Under the pieces are notes generated by a model that saw nothing but the letters and a program-made list of their open reading frames with translations, did not search any database and had not been told where the DNA came from. Positions 52,890-61,855 of a stretch of 64,000 nt of DNA are shown here, piece after piece; the stretch's first letter is position 1; each line of letters starts with the position of its first letter. The stretch is from Halobacillus ihumii (lineage in GTDB: Bacteria > Bacillota > Bacilli > Bacillales > Halobacillaceae), in the NCBI RefSeq assembly GCF_902726645.1, contig NZ_CACVAO010000001.1, positions 1,922,001 through 1,986,000 of the forward strand, read 5' to 3'. The position numbers were made by a program, and so were the translations under genes.

Positions 52890-53021
52890 ATGGAAGATTT
52901 GAAAAATGTAGTAGTCACTTTATCTGATGAGGAATTACAAGAAGCTTCAGGTGCAGCTGGTTGTGGATGGTCTTGCACAATCACTGATGACTGTCCTAAT
53001 AGCGTATTTGTTTGTTGCTAA
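52890..53021 (+). CDS. Lanthipeptide precursor, salivaricin A-like core with two extra Cys
   Basis: 43 residues: leader MEDLKNVVVTLSDEELQEASGA and a core of 21 that ends TITDDCPNSVFVCC, which I recall as identical to the C-terminal 14 residues of salivaricin A. The leader has the LSDEELQEASGA double-Gly-type site (GA) cut by C39 peptidases. The core has three ring Cys (core positions 13, 20, 21) and Thr8, Thr10, Ser16 as dehydration sites. Two more Cys at core 3 and 7 (GCGWSC) are not in salivaricin A. AGAGGAGG lies 9 bases before the ATG, and a hairpin follows the gene. The gene is too short for standard ORF cut-offs. Confidence 0.9.
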   Translation: MEDLKNVVVTLSDEELQEASGAAGCGWSCTITDDCPNSVFVCC

Positions 53022-53038
53022 TAACTAAAAGTTAAATC

Positions 53039-53075
53039 AATTAAGACAAGGGGGAATCTTCTCCTTGTCTTAATT
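53039..53075 (+). terminator. Attenuator hairpin between the precursor gene and lanM
   Basis: AATTAAGACAAGG pairs with CCTTGTCTTAATT, 13 perfect pairs with no T run after. It likely stabilises the precursor transcript and lets some transcription into lanM. Confidence 0.75.
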
Positions 53076-53140
53076 GTATGTTGGAAATATTTTTAAAGTT
53101 ACATTTGGTTGATCCAAAACTGTTGTGATCAGGGGGAATA

Positions 53141-56100
53141 ATGATGCCGTATCAATTAGCTTTTACAGATACTGATTTCCAGAATTTGAATCGTGGCCTT
53201 TACTTACATGAACGCTTACTCGGAGAAAAGATGGAAGTTAAGGAAGGACAGATGGAAGACTGGTTTCAGAAAACCGGGCTACAGCATGATCAGGGAAAGC
53301 GTCGTTTAGCCGAAGCTGGTTTAACACCAGACGATTTCAAATCCCTTTTAGCTGGAAAAGATACGCCGATTGCAAAGGGAAATGTTAACTGGGTTCAAGG
53401 CCTATCTGCTATTTTTAATGGACCTCATCTTTTACAGGAGGATATTGAATTTGAGAATGAAGACGTACATAACCAGGAATTCATAACGTTTGTTCAACCT
53501 TTTCTAAAGTTTATTAGCTTTGAAATTTCAACTACATACAAAGAGTGGAAGAAGCAATTTAAGGATGTATCTTTCGAAGAAGCTGTCATTCAAAAAAGTT
53601 TGTTAACAGCTACTAGGGACAGCTTATTAACCCTTTCTATGCGTGTTCTTGTCTACGAATTAAATCTTATGCGAATTAAAGGTTGTTTGGATGGAGAGAC
53701 GTCAGAAGATCGATTCAATAATTTTATTGAATCCTATATCTCGAATGAAAAAGATATTTATCTCCTACTAAACAAATATCCTGTACTAGCGAGACTAATG
53801 GTAGAAACGACAAATCGTTGGAAGGTTGCTATATGGGAATCTATTGAACGCTTATTTAAAGATATTCCTAAGATTAGAGACGAGTTTAACGGGGATTTTT
53901 CAAAATTAAATCATATTCAGACTGGTAGTGGAGATTTACACAGAGATGGGCGAAGTGTACTAATTATGTTATTTGACTCGGGGAAACGTCTAGTTTATAA
54001 GCCTCGAACAATGTCTATCGATTTTCATTTTAATCAATTATTGAAATGGGTGAATGAAAAAGGGTATGCGCCAACGTTTCAACCTGTAAAGGTTATTGAT
54101 CGTGGCCTATATGGTTGGCAAGAATACGCAAGTCATGAAGAATGTGATAATAAAAGTCAGCTTGAGCATTTTTACAAGCGTCTTGGTGGTTATATAGGGA
54201 TTTTTCATACGCTACATGCTACTGATATTCATATGGAAAATATGGTTGCTTCAGGGGAGCACCCTCAATTTATTGATCTCGAATCTCTATTTCAAAATTT
54301 TAACCCTATTGATGCAAAGGATTTAACTGCACTACAAAAAACATCTGAAGAGCTAACACAATCTGTTCTTAGAACAGCAATTTTACCAGCTTCACTATTC
54401 AAATCAGGTTCTTTCCGTTCCATAGAAGTGAGTGGGATCGGAGGTCATGCAGGTCAGAAACTTCCACGACCGATTTATAAATTTGCAAATGAAAAGACAG
54501 ATAAAATGAGAATGTCTAAAGTTGTTGGCTATCATAAGGGCGCAAGTAACCGTCCTTCTTTAAATGGGGAAGAGATCTTACCGGAAAATTACGTTGAGGA
54601 AATGGTAAAAGGCTTTGAAAATATATATCTACTACTTGAGAAAAATAAAGATGAGCTGCTGTCCGAGAATGGTCCCATTGTGGTATTCAAGGAGGATAAC
54701 GTTCGTTCAATCCTTCGCCATACTCAATCTTATTCTACTATGCTGGAGGCATCGCTTCACCCCGATAATTTAAGAAATGGTTTAGACCGTGTACAACTGT
54801 TCGATTATCTTTGGCGTATTATTGACCTAAATGAAAAGCTTGGGAAAATCATCCCTTCTGAAACAAAAGACTTATTAAATGGTGATATTCCGTATTTTTC
54901 TTCAAAAGTGAGTTCTACTTCTGTTTGGGATAGTCGCGGCAAAGAAACATCAGGGTTTTATGATTTTTCGGCACTAGATCATACGTTAGCTCGCATAAAA
55001 GCATTTAGTAAAGAAGATTGTCACAAACAAACTAGATATATTCGTACTTCAATGGCAACGATGCTAAAACGATGGGATTTTAAAGAATACCGTAGTCATG
55101 CCGCAAAACAAGTACCAGAAACCCTTGCAACACGAGAAGACTTTTTGCAACAAGCAAAGATGATTGGCGATCAGTTAATGAAATCAGCTTTTTGGGGTGA
55201 CAGTAAAGAAGATGTTAGTTGGATTGGAATAGGTGCCTCTCTATATAACCGATGGTTATTCACCCCATTAGATGCCACTATGTATGATGGAGTGCTGGGT
55301 GTCGCACTTTTCTATGCTTATCTTGCAGAAGTTTCTGAAGAAGAGCAATACCAGGACGTAGCTCGAGCAGCAGTAAAATCAGCATATGATTTTTTAGATC
55401 GATATGATGGACTTGGTTCTTTATCTGCATTCCATGGCTATGCTTCCGTAGCTTACGTATTTAGTCATCTGGGTGTACTGTGGAAAGACCAAACTTACTT
55501 AGACGAGGCCATAAATGCATTGCTTAAATGTGAGAAATGGATCGGTAGAGATGACATGTTTGATTTGATAGGAGGAGTATCTGGCACATTACTAGTTGCG
55601 TTGAGACTTTATAAATTAACTGGATCAGAACAAGCTCGTTCAATCGCAGTGCAATGTGGTAATCATCTAATTCAACATGCTACTAAAAGAGACCAAGGCT
55701 ATGGATGGGTTTCTTCTATGGATGGTGAAACTGCTTTAGTAGGTTTATCTCATGGTGCAGCTGGAATAGGATGGGCTCTAGCAGAACTTTACTCTTGTAC
55801 AAAAGACGAAAAGTACCTTGAATACAGTAAGCAAGCTATCTTATATGAACGAAGTCGTTATATTGAAGACGAAGGAAATTGGGCAGATTTACGTTATCGC
55901 GATGAACGAAAGCGACTCGGAATTACGACACCGGTTCAATGGTGTCACGGAGCAGCTGGAATCGCTCTAGGTCGCCTAATGACAATAAACCATTGGGAAG
56001 ATAGTTCTATGATGGAAGAAATAGAAGTGGCGATAAATACGACCATTAGAGAAGGATTTGGTGGAAGTCACTGTCAGTGCCATGGTGATTTTGGTAACTT

Positions 56101-56341
56101 AGAAGTGCTTCTTATTGCTTCCAAACAATTAAGAGATTCGTCCTTAAAAACTAAGGCGCTTCAAATTGCTTCCTCAATTCTTGAAGAATCGCAGAGTGAA
56201 GGATGGTTTTGTGGAATACCTCAAAATGAAGAAACGCCAGGTTTTATGCTTGGATTAGCTGGTGTTGGGTTTGGATTGTTGCGTTTTATTGATCCAGATT
56301 TAGTTCCTTCTGTTGTAGTACTAGGTGGACCAGTGGAATGA
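53141..56341 (+). CDS. lanM: Class II lanthipeptide synthetase LanM
   Basis: 1066 residues, the usual LanM length. N-terminal DUF4135 dehydratase domain (about 100-650) with a kinase-like LVYKPRTMSIDFHF, DIHMENMVA and FIDLESLFQN, which phosphorylates and eliminates Ser and Thr. C-terminal LanC-like cyclase domain (about 730-1060) with LSHGAAGIGWAL, zinc Cys in WCHGAAGIAL (about 934) and the Cys-His pair in CQCHGDFGN (about 980). It should install three lanthionine rings in the precursor encoded just upstream. Two ATGs in a row exist; the second has better spacing. Confidence 0.95.
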   Translation: MMPYQLAFTDTDFQNLNRGLYLHERLLGEKMEVKEGQMEDWFQKTGLQHDQGKRRLAEAGLTPDDFKSLLAGKDTPIAKGNVNWVQGLSAIFNGPHLLQEDIEFENEDVHNQEFITFVQPFLKFISFEISTTYKEWKKQFKDVSFEEAVIQKSLLTATRDSLLTLSMRVLVYELNLMRIKGCLDGETSEDRFNNFIESYISNEKDIYLLLNKYPVLARLMVETTNRWKVAIWESIERLFKDIPKIRDEFNGDFSKLNHIQTGSGDLHRDGRSVLIMLFDSGKRLVYKPRTMSIDFHFNQLLKWVNEKGYAPTFQPVKVIDRGLYGWQEYASHEECDNKSQLEHFYKRLGGYIGIFHTLHATDIHMENMVASGEHPQFIDLESLFQNFNPIDAKDLTALQKTSEELTQSVLRTAILPASLFKSGSFRSIEVSGIGGHAGQKLPRPIYKFANEKTDKMRMSKVVGYHKGASNRPSLNGEEILPENYVEEMVKGFENIYLLLEKNKDELLSENGPIVVFKEDNVRSILRHTQSYSTMLEASLHPDNLRNGLDRVQLFDYLWRIIDLNEKLGKIIPSETKDLLNGDIPYFSSKVSSTSVWDSRGKETSGFYDFSALDHTLARIKAFSKEDCHKQTRYIRTSMATMLKRWDFKEYRSHAAKQVPETLATREDFLQQAKMIGDQLMKSAFWGDSKEDVSWIGIGASLYNRWLFTPLDATMYDGVLGVALFYAYLAEVSEEEQYQDVARAAVKSAYDFLDRYDGLGSLSAFHGYASVAYVFSHLGVLWKDQTYLDEAINALLKCEKWIGRDDMFDLIGGVSGTLLVALRLYKLTGSEQARSIAVQCGNHLIQHATKRDQGYGWVSSMDGETALVGLSHGAAGIGWALAELYSCTKDEKYLEYSKQAILYERSRYIEDEGNWADLRYRDERKRLGITTPVQWCHGAAGIALGRLMTINHWEDSSMMEEIEVAINTTIREGFGGSHCQCHGDFGNLEVLLIASKQLRDSSLKTKALQIASSILEESQSEGWFCGIPQNEETPGFMLGLAGVGFGLLRFIDPDLVPSVVVLGGPVE

Positions 56342-58500
56342 TCTCCACTCGTCTTCGTGTTCCTTTTGTAGAGCAAATGGAACAATCAGAATGTGGCCTC
56401 TGTTGTTTGTCCATGATTCTTTCCTATTACAAAAGTGAGTATACCTTATGGGAGTTGCGCAATAGATGGGGAGGCGGACGAGAAGGAATCAACCTTCTTA
56501 TTATTAAGAAAATCGCTGAGTCCCTTCATTTAACAGCCGTGGCTCAAAAAGTACCTCTTCAACACTTAGATGAGCTTTCATTCCCTGCGATTGTTCATTG
56601 GCAGGGTAATCATTTTGTTGTGATTGAGAAGGTAAGGAAAAATAAAGTGTATATATTAGATCCTGCAATCGGTCGAAGAGTTCTCTCTTTTGAAGAATTG
56701 GAGGACGTTCATTCTTTCGTATGTTTGTCACTAAAACCTACACCTGAGCTCAAAAAGCGAAAGGTTAAAAAGGTATGGAAAGAATACCTTCGGTTTTTGT
56801 GGAAAGAGCCACGTCTAGTCATAGCAATCATCACGTTTTCATTGTTTGTTCAGCTTTTAGCTGTAGCGACCCCAATGTTTGTTCAATTTATCGTTGATAA
56901 TGTGATTGTCGCTAAAAACAGGACTTATATAGACTTTCTTTTTATTCCAGTCCTCCTCTTGATAATAATACAGTTTGTTTTTTCATTATTACGGACAAGG
57001 ACATTAGTTCGACTTCAAAATCGGTTGGATTGGAATTTGATGACGGTATTTTTTACTCGCTTATTAAAACTCCCGTATCATTTTTTTCAAATGCGAACGA
57101 GTGGGGATCTAATTCTTAGAGCAAATAGCAATATGATCATACGTGAAATATTGTCTACTCGATCAGTAACCATGTTGTTAGATGGAGGTTTGGTTTTCAG
57201 TTTTTTAGCTTATATGTTATATAGTTCAGCCTATTTATCTATTTATGTTATTGCTATCGCTATCCTTCAAATCGTATTAACCATGATCGGTAATTACTAT
57301 ACCGGGCGATTGTCTCAGGAGGAAATACTGCGTCAAACACAGGCTTCCAGCTACTTGGCAGAAGTTTTGCGTGGAATTCTAGTTGTTAAAGGAGAAGGGG
57401 TAGAGTCTAGCGTCTATAAACAGTGGTCTAGGTTGTTTTGGGAACAAATTAAATCTGCTCAAAAAAGAGGTTTTTTCTCTTCCTATATCGAGAGTTCCAT
57501 GCAAACTTTACGTATTGCAGCTCCTTTGATTATTTTAATACTAGGAACAAAGCAGGTAATGGATGGTGAGATGAGCTTAGGTGCTATGCTTGCATTTTAT
57601 ACCTTGGCCATTAGCTTTTTCACACCTTTGACCTCTTTGGTTACCACTACAAATCAAATGGTCTTGATGGGTACTTACTTTCGTCGCATATTAGATATTT
57701 TAGAAGCTGAACCTGAACAAAATGATGAAACAGTTCTAGATCCCCCACTCCTGAGTGGGGAAATTAAGCTAGAAGATGTTGGTTTTAGATATAACCAATA
57801 CGGACCTTTTGTTATTAAAAAGGTTTCTACTGTTATTTCACCTGGTGAATTCGTAGCCATAGTAGGCACAACAGGTTCAGGAAAAAGCACCTTAGCATCG
57901 TTACTTATGGGACTTTATCAACCTACAGAAGGTCGGGTCCTATTTGATGGTTGTGATATCAATAAACTTGATAAACCACGTTTTCGACATCAAATTGGTG
58001 TAGTTACGCAGCAGGTCCATTTGTTTAACTCGTCCATTTTTCAGAATGTATCCTTTCATAACTCGAATATTACACAAGAAGAGGTTATTAGGGCTGCAAA
58101 ACTTGCAGAAATTCATGATGATGTCATGAAGCTACCAATGAATTATCAAACGATCCTTTCGGAAGAAGGAAATAACCTTTCAGGAGGACAGCGACAACGA
58201 CTTGCCTTAGCAAGAGCCCTTGTCCATCGCCCGTCTATAATGCTTTTAGATGAAGCAAGCAGTGCACTTGATACGGTTACGGAAGAGCGCATCCACAAAA
58301 ATTTAGAAAATTTAGAAAGCACCCGTATTATCATTGCACATCGCTTAAGTACTATCCAAAACGCAGATAGGATTCTCGTAGTAGATGAAGGGGAAATCGT
58401 GGAAGCTGGTACACATACTGAGTTACTTTCAACAGGTGCTGTGTATCCTGAATTGTATCGAAAACAATTTGAGAAAGAGACAATGGAGGGTATCAAATGA
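56338..58500 (+). CDS. lanT: Bifunctional peptidase/ABC exporter LanT
   Basis: 720 residues. N-terminal C39 peptidase (catalytic Cys19 in SECGLCCLSMI, His in FPAIVHWQGNHFVVIE), six-helix ABC exporter core (about 165-440) and ATPase: Walker A VGTTGSGKST, signature NLSGGQRQRLALARAL, Walker B IMLLDEASSALD. It cleaves the leader after the GA motif and exports the lanthipeptide. Start overlaps the lanM stop (ATGA), and its stop overlaps the next gene. Confidence 0.95.
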   Translation: MISTRLRVPFVEQMEQSECGLCCLSMILSYYKSEYTLWELRNRWGGGREGINLLIIKKIAESLHLTAVAQKVPLQHLDELSFPAIVHWQGNHFVVIEKVRKNKVYILDPAIGRRVLSFEELEDVHSFVCLSLKPTPELKKRKVKKVWKEYLRFLWKEPRLVIAIITFSLFVQLLAVATPMFVQFIVDNVIVAKNRTYIDFLFIPVLLLIIIQFVFSLLRTRTLVRLQNRLDWNLMTVFFTRLLKLPYHFFQMRTSGDLILRANSNMIIREILSTRSVTMLLDGGLVFSFLAYMLYSSAYLSIYVIAIAILQIVLTMIGNYYTGRLSQEEILRQTQASSYLAEVLRGILVVKGEGVESSVYKQWSRLFWEQIKSAQKRGFFSSYIESSMQTLRIAAPLIILILGTKQVMDGEMSLGAMLAFYTLAISFFTPLTSLVTTTNQMVLMGTYFRRILDILEAEPEQNDETVLDPPLLSGEIKLEDVGFRYNQYGPFVIKKVSTVISPGEFVAIVGTTGSGKSTLASLLMGLYQPTEGRVLFDGCDINKLDKPRFRHQIGVVTQQVHLFNSSIFQNVSFHNSNITQEEVIRAAKLAEIHDDVMKLPMNYQTILSEEGNNLSGGQRQRLALARALVHRPSIMLLDEASSALDTVTEERIHKNLENLESTRIIIAHRLSTIQNADRILVVDEGEIVEAGTHTELLSTGAVYPELYRKQFEKETMEGIK

Positions 58501-59015
58501 AGAAATTCTTTCTGATTTTTGGAATTAGTTTTGTTGTTATTATCCTTGGGGTCGGAATTTGGGCTTACAATAATCCTCAACCCGCAATTGAACTTGTGTT
58601 TGATATGGGGGGTATAGAAGAAGAAGAAGATATGCCGATGGTAAGTGGAAGGGAAGTAGAGGGTGGAACAGCTTCTATAGACGAATATCTAGGAAGTAAG
58701 TTTGTAGTAATGATTGGTCGTGTTGATTGTGATGTCTGCAAGGAATCATATCAAACTCTTGAAAAGTTAGATAAGAACTTTCCTGAAACACCCTTTGTGA
58801 TGATCGGTGAAGGCGAACAGACTGAATATGCTAAAGTCAAAAAGAATCACAACTTTACCTTTCCAATCATTTCTGCCAGCGAAGATATCAAAGAAGAACT
58901 GAATTTCAAGACTTTCCCAGTATTCTATTTAGTTGATGAAGATGGAAAGGTGGCTCAAAGACTCAACGGTTATGATGAAAAACAGCTAGAGGATCTTTTA
59001 GGTGATGCTTCTTGA
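58497..59015 (+). CDS. Membrane-anchored thioredoxin-like protein (TlpA type)
   Basis: 172 residues with one N-terminal anchor (MKKFFLIFGISFVVIILGVGIWAY), then a thioredoxin-like domain. The redox motif is CDVC in GRVDCDVCKESYQTLEKL, with the cis-Pro region FKTFPVFYLVDEDG. It overlaps the lanT stop (ATGA) and the VKOR gene downstream, so it belongs to the lan operon. With VKOR it could make or reshuffle a disulfide between the two extra cysteines of the peptide, as BdbA/BdbB do for sublancin. The alternative is immunity-related. Confidence 0.82.
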   Translation: MKKFFLIFGISFVVIILGVGIWAYNNPQPAIELVFDMGGIEEEEDMPMVSGREVEGGTASIDEYLGSKFVVMIGRVDCDVCKESYQTLEKLDKNFPETPFVMIGEGEQTEYAKVKKNHNFTFPIISASEDIKEELNFKTFPVFYLVDEDGKVAQRLNGYDEKQLEDLLGDAS

Positions 59016-59434
59016 TGTTAAAAAGAAGTGTAAGCGTGTTTTTATTGCAAACTATTTCAATCATCGGTTTATTGGTTTCTATGTATCTTTTGTTAGCTCA
59101 TTTGTCGAGCAGTTTTTTCTGTCCCATCGGAGACTGTGTAAAAGTAAATGATAGTCAGTATGCAAGTATAGCAGGGATACCATTACCGATTCTAGGATTA
59201 GTTTTTTACACAACGTTATTTATTTCAACGTTCTTAATACGGTATAGCCACCTTATCATTATTCCTAAAATTGTTTTGATATCAGGTTTGCTCTTTTCTA
59301 TCTACCTCACATATCTTGAGGTTTTTATTATACAGGCGCTTTGTTTTTGGTGTGTTATCTCTTTTCTGTTAGTGATTATTGCCACTATTATCATTTTTCG
59401 GCAGCAGACTTCATCAATCGCTGGAGGGGCATAA
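59012..59434 (+). CDS. Vitamin K epoxide reductase-like disulfide oxidase (VKOR family)
   Basis: 140 residues with four to five membrane segments and the four VKOR cysteines: an upper pair CPIGDC in the loop after helix 1 and the membrane CxxC in ALCFWCVISFLLV, with the family motif YASIAGIPLPILGLVFY. VKOR regenerates the oxidised form of a thioredoxin-like partner, passing electrons to quinone. It overlaps the TlpA-like gene (ATGA) and is the last gene of the lan operon. A terminator-like hairpin without T run follows. Confidence 0.85.
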   Translation: MMLKRSVSVFLLQTISIIGLLVSMYLLLAHLSSSFFCPIGDCVKVNDSQYASIAGIPLPILGLVFYTTLFISTFLIRYSHLIIIPKIVLISGLLFSIYLTYLEVFIIQALCFWCVISFLLVIIATIIIFRQQTSSIAGGA

Positions 59435-59540
59435 TCTGCGATCAAATGGGATGAATGAAGGTTTTTCAACTCAGTTCAAAAGTGAATTTCAATTGTTTTT
59501 ATTTTCATTAAGTCAGGACTGATGAAAATTATCGGGTGTA

Positions 59541-59708
59541 GGTTTAGGAAATTATTTCGTCAATTTGGGCATTCCCAGACCCATCACAGTTATGTACGCG
59601 GTCGCCACTGTTGAAATTGTCTTCGGGGTCCTGCTAGCAGCAAACAGGTATGTGACGTATGCGATCATATCAATTATTTTGGTCGTGGAGAAGTGGTGTA
59701 CAAAATAA
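59541..59708 (+). pseudogene. Remnant of a DoxX-family membrane protein gene
   Basis: An in-frame stretch GNYFVNLGIPRPITVMYAV...IVFGVLLAANRYVTYAIISIILVV to a TAA at 59706-59708 looks like the last third of a DoxX protein, with the LGIP motif. The start and upstream part are gone. Confidence 0.6.
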
Positions 59709-59846
59709 AGAGTAATTCTAATACAACGATATCTAACCTGGCCTCAAAGAAAAGCTGGAGGACTCCTTCATGTAAAATGGGGCAACGCACCTACCATAAT
59801 TAAATGCAGCCTTCACCCTTTTTTATAAAAAAATTTCTGTATATCC

Positions 59847-59875
59847 TTGTAGTCAAAAGCAAATTTTGTTATAGT
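59847..59875 (+). promoter_or_regulatory. Promoter of the lysine riboswitch/dapA transcript
   Basis: TTGTAG (59847-59852), a 17-base spacer and TATAGT (59870-59875). The riboswitch begins about 40 bases downstream. Confidence 0.65.
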
Positions 59876-59916
59876 ACATTCAATTAAATATTTTCTTATT
59901 TCAATATCATTTGAAG

Positions 59917-60090
59917 TAAGGATAGAGGTGCAAAGACCATTAGTATGCAATGTGAGGGGCATGAGACCCTAGGAAGGTTGTGGAAAGGGGAATTTGCCGA
60001 AGCGGAAGGAATCTCATGTTCAGGAAGCTGGTTCTGTTATTTAATAAATGCAGGACTGTCATATAGGAAACTATATGGAGGGCTATCTTA
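59917..60090 (+). ncRNA. Lysine riboswitch (L box) of dapA
   Basis: The conserved L box blocks are present: AGAGGTGCAAAGACCATTAGTA, GAGGGGCATGAGACCC, GGAAAGGGGAATTTGCCGAAG, then AGGAAACTATATGGAGGGC. P1 forms between TAAGGATAG (about 59917) and CTATCTTA (about 60083). A terminator follows at 60125. Lysine binding should stop transcription before dapA, the first enzyme of the lysine branch. Confidence 0.9.
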
Positions 60091-60124
60091 CGCAGGAACG
60101 ACTTTTCTAAATGTGTTTCTACGG

Positions 60125-60154
60125 CAACAGCGAACCCTCGTTGTTGTTTTTTTG
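60125..60154 (+). terminator. Expression-platform terminator of the lysine riboswitch
   Basis: CAACAGCGA pairs with TCGTTGTTG around ACCC, followed by seven T, about 35 bases after the riboswitch. Confidence 0.85.
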
Positions 60155-60216
60155 TGTTTACGACCAAATGGCCCAACACCACAATATTTCTAAATTTATA
60201 AAAAGGGTGTGACAGT

Positions 60217-61104
60217 ATGAATTTTGGCCAAGTACTAACCGCTATGGTTACCCCATTTGACCAAAACGGGGAAATTGATTTTAACGCAACGAGAGCTTTA
60301 GTAAACCATCTACTAACGAATGGATCTGACGGATTAGTGATAGCAGGTACAACTGGTGAGTCTCCTACTTTAACAACAGAAGAGAAGTTGAGCTTATTTA
60401 AATTTGTTGTTCAGGTGGTCGATGGGAGAGCTCCCGTCATCGCCGGAACGGGATCAAATAACACAAATGCTTCGATCCGTTTAACAAAACAAGCGGAGGA
60501 AACAGGAGTCGATGGCATTATGCTTGTGACCCCTTATTACAACAAGCCATCACAGGAAGGTTTGTTCCAGCACTTCCAGGCTATTGCTCAATCTACTTCG
60601 TTACCTATTATGCTTTATAACATTCCAGGGAGAAGTGTTGTAAACATGGCTTCTGAGACGATCGTTCGCCTAAGCAAAATTGACAATATTGTATCAGTTA
60701 AAGAGTCAAGCGGTGATTTAGATGCCGTTTCAGAGATCATTAGTCATGCTTCCGATGATTTTTCGGTATACAGCGGTGATGATGGCATGACATTACCTGT
60801 TTTATCCATCGGCGGAGCAGGAATTGTGTCAGTTGCTTCTCATATTATTGGCAATGAAATGCAGGGTATGGTGACAAACTTCTTTAACGGCCATGTAAAA
60901 GATGCAGCTGCGACTCACCGCAACCTGCTGCCCGTTATGAACGCATTATTTGCAGCACCTAGTCCATCCCCAGTAAAAGCCGCTTTATCTATAAGAGGGA
61001 TTAATGTGGGTGATGTACGTTTACCAATGCTACCATTAACCAAGGAAGAAAGAGATACTCTTCAAAGAATAATGCCGCCTAACAAAATTGAAGCCGTTGG
61101 CTGA
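60217..61104 (+). CDS. dapA: 4-hydroxy-tetrahydrodipicolinate synthase
   Basis: 295 residues, the normal DapA size. Class I aldolase (Schiff base) with GTTGESPTL, VTPYYNKPSQEGLFQHF, LYNIPGRSVVNM and the catalytic Lys in SVKESSGDLD. It condenses pyruvate and aspartate semialdehyde for lysine and diaminopimelate synthesis. Controlled by the lysine riboswitch upstream and ended by a terminator; unlike many Bacilli it is not in an asd-dapG operon. Confidence 0.97.
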   Translation: MNFGQVLTAMVTPFDQNGEIDFNATRALVNHLLTNGSDGLVIAGTTGESPTLTTEEKLSLFKFVVQVVDGRAPVIAGTGSNNTNASIRLTKQAEETGVDGIMLVTPYYNKPSQEGLFQHFQAIAQSTSLPIMLYNIPGRSVVNMASETIVRLSKIDNIVSVKESSGDLDAVSEIISHASDDFSVYSGDDGMTLPVLSIGGAGIVSVASHIIGNEMQGMVTNFFNGHVKDAAATHRNLLPVMNALFAAPSPSPVKAALSIRGINVGDVRLPMLPLTKEERDTLQRIMPPNKIEAVG

Positions 61105-61111
61105 CACGGCA

Positions 61112-61150
61112 AAAGGTTCACATTAGGATAATCTTAATGTGAACTTTTTT
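61112..61150 (+). terminator. Terminator of dapA
   Basis: GGTTCACATTA pairs with TAATGTGAAC, followed by TTTTTT. Confidence 0.9.
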
Positions 61151-61320
61151 CTACTGCCAAGTTTTAAAGTATTCTACTCACCACTTACTTTTGGCATGTC
61201 ATAGTCCTAGATGAAGATTAACGAACTTGAATTTTTCAAGAGGTAGAATAAAATCTGCTCATAAGGGTATGAATCATAGTAGAGTAGTAACGTAATCGAA
61301 AAAGCAAACGGAGGAGATCT

Positions 61321-61791
61321 GTGGTGAACCGTGGAATTGTAACAGCTTTATCAGCAATTGGGATCGCACAAGGGCTCAAAATACTTACACATAAAAGCGT
61401 AACGGGGAAGTGGGAGTGGAAACCGATCTTTCAAACCGGCGGCATGCCAAGTTCCCACTCTGCAGGGGTTGCCTCACTCGCTACTTATGTAGCTGCCAAT
61501 CGCGGAACGAGACATATCGAAACCGCCTTAGCAGTTGTGTTCGGATCAATCGTCATGTATGATGCCCAGGGAATTAGACGCCATACTGGTGAGATTGCGC
61601 AGCTTGTAAACGACCTCGAAGATCACTTCGAAGCCATTTCTGGTGATTTTCCCAGCTTAGAATATGTAAAGCAGGAACATGAATTAAAAGAAGTTCTAGG
61701 GCATCAGCCGGCCGAAGTTCTAGCAGGTGGATTGTTTGGTATCCTGCTTGGATTAATGTCAGCAAAAGTAGAAGACAAAAGAGGAGAATAG
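61321..61791 (+). CDS. Divergent PAP2 family protein (DUF212, YuiD-like)
   Basis: 156 residues. The family motif GGMPSSHSAGVASLATYVA is present near residue 42, with IRRHTGEIAQLVNDL later. Members are membrane-associated relatives of acid phosphatase/lipid phosphatases, function not established. GTG start with a GGAGGAG site before it. Confidence 0.82.
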   Translation: MVNRGIVTALSAIGIAQGLKILTHKSVTGKWEWKPIFQTGGMPSSHSAGVASLATYVAANRGTRHIETALAVVFGSIVMYDAQGIRRHTGEIAQLVNDLEDHFEAISGDFPSLEYVKQEHELKEVLGHQPAEVLAGGLFGILLGLMSAKVEDKRGE

Positions 61792-61855
61792 CTATCACAA
61801 CTTTGATGATAGTTTTTGATCCTGAACGAATGACGATAAATAGGATGTGAATAAT

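Noticed and set aside
52890..53021. The lanthipeptide precursor as an ordinary class IIa bacteriocin.
   Set aside because: The TITDDCPNSVFVCC core, the adjacent lanM and the C39-type lanT fix it as a class II lanthipeptide; no YGNGV-type motif exists.
59435..59540. A hairpin TTTTCAT..ATGAAAA after the VKOR gene as terminator of the lan operon.
   Set aside because: No T run follows on the coding strand and the stem is interrupted; left as an uncertain end rather than called.
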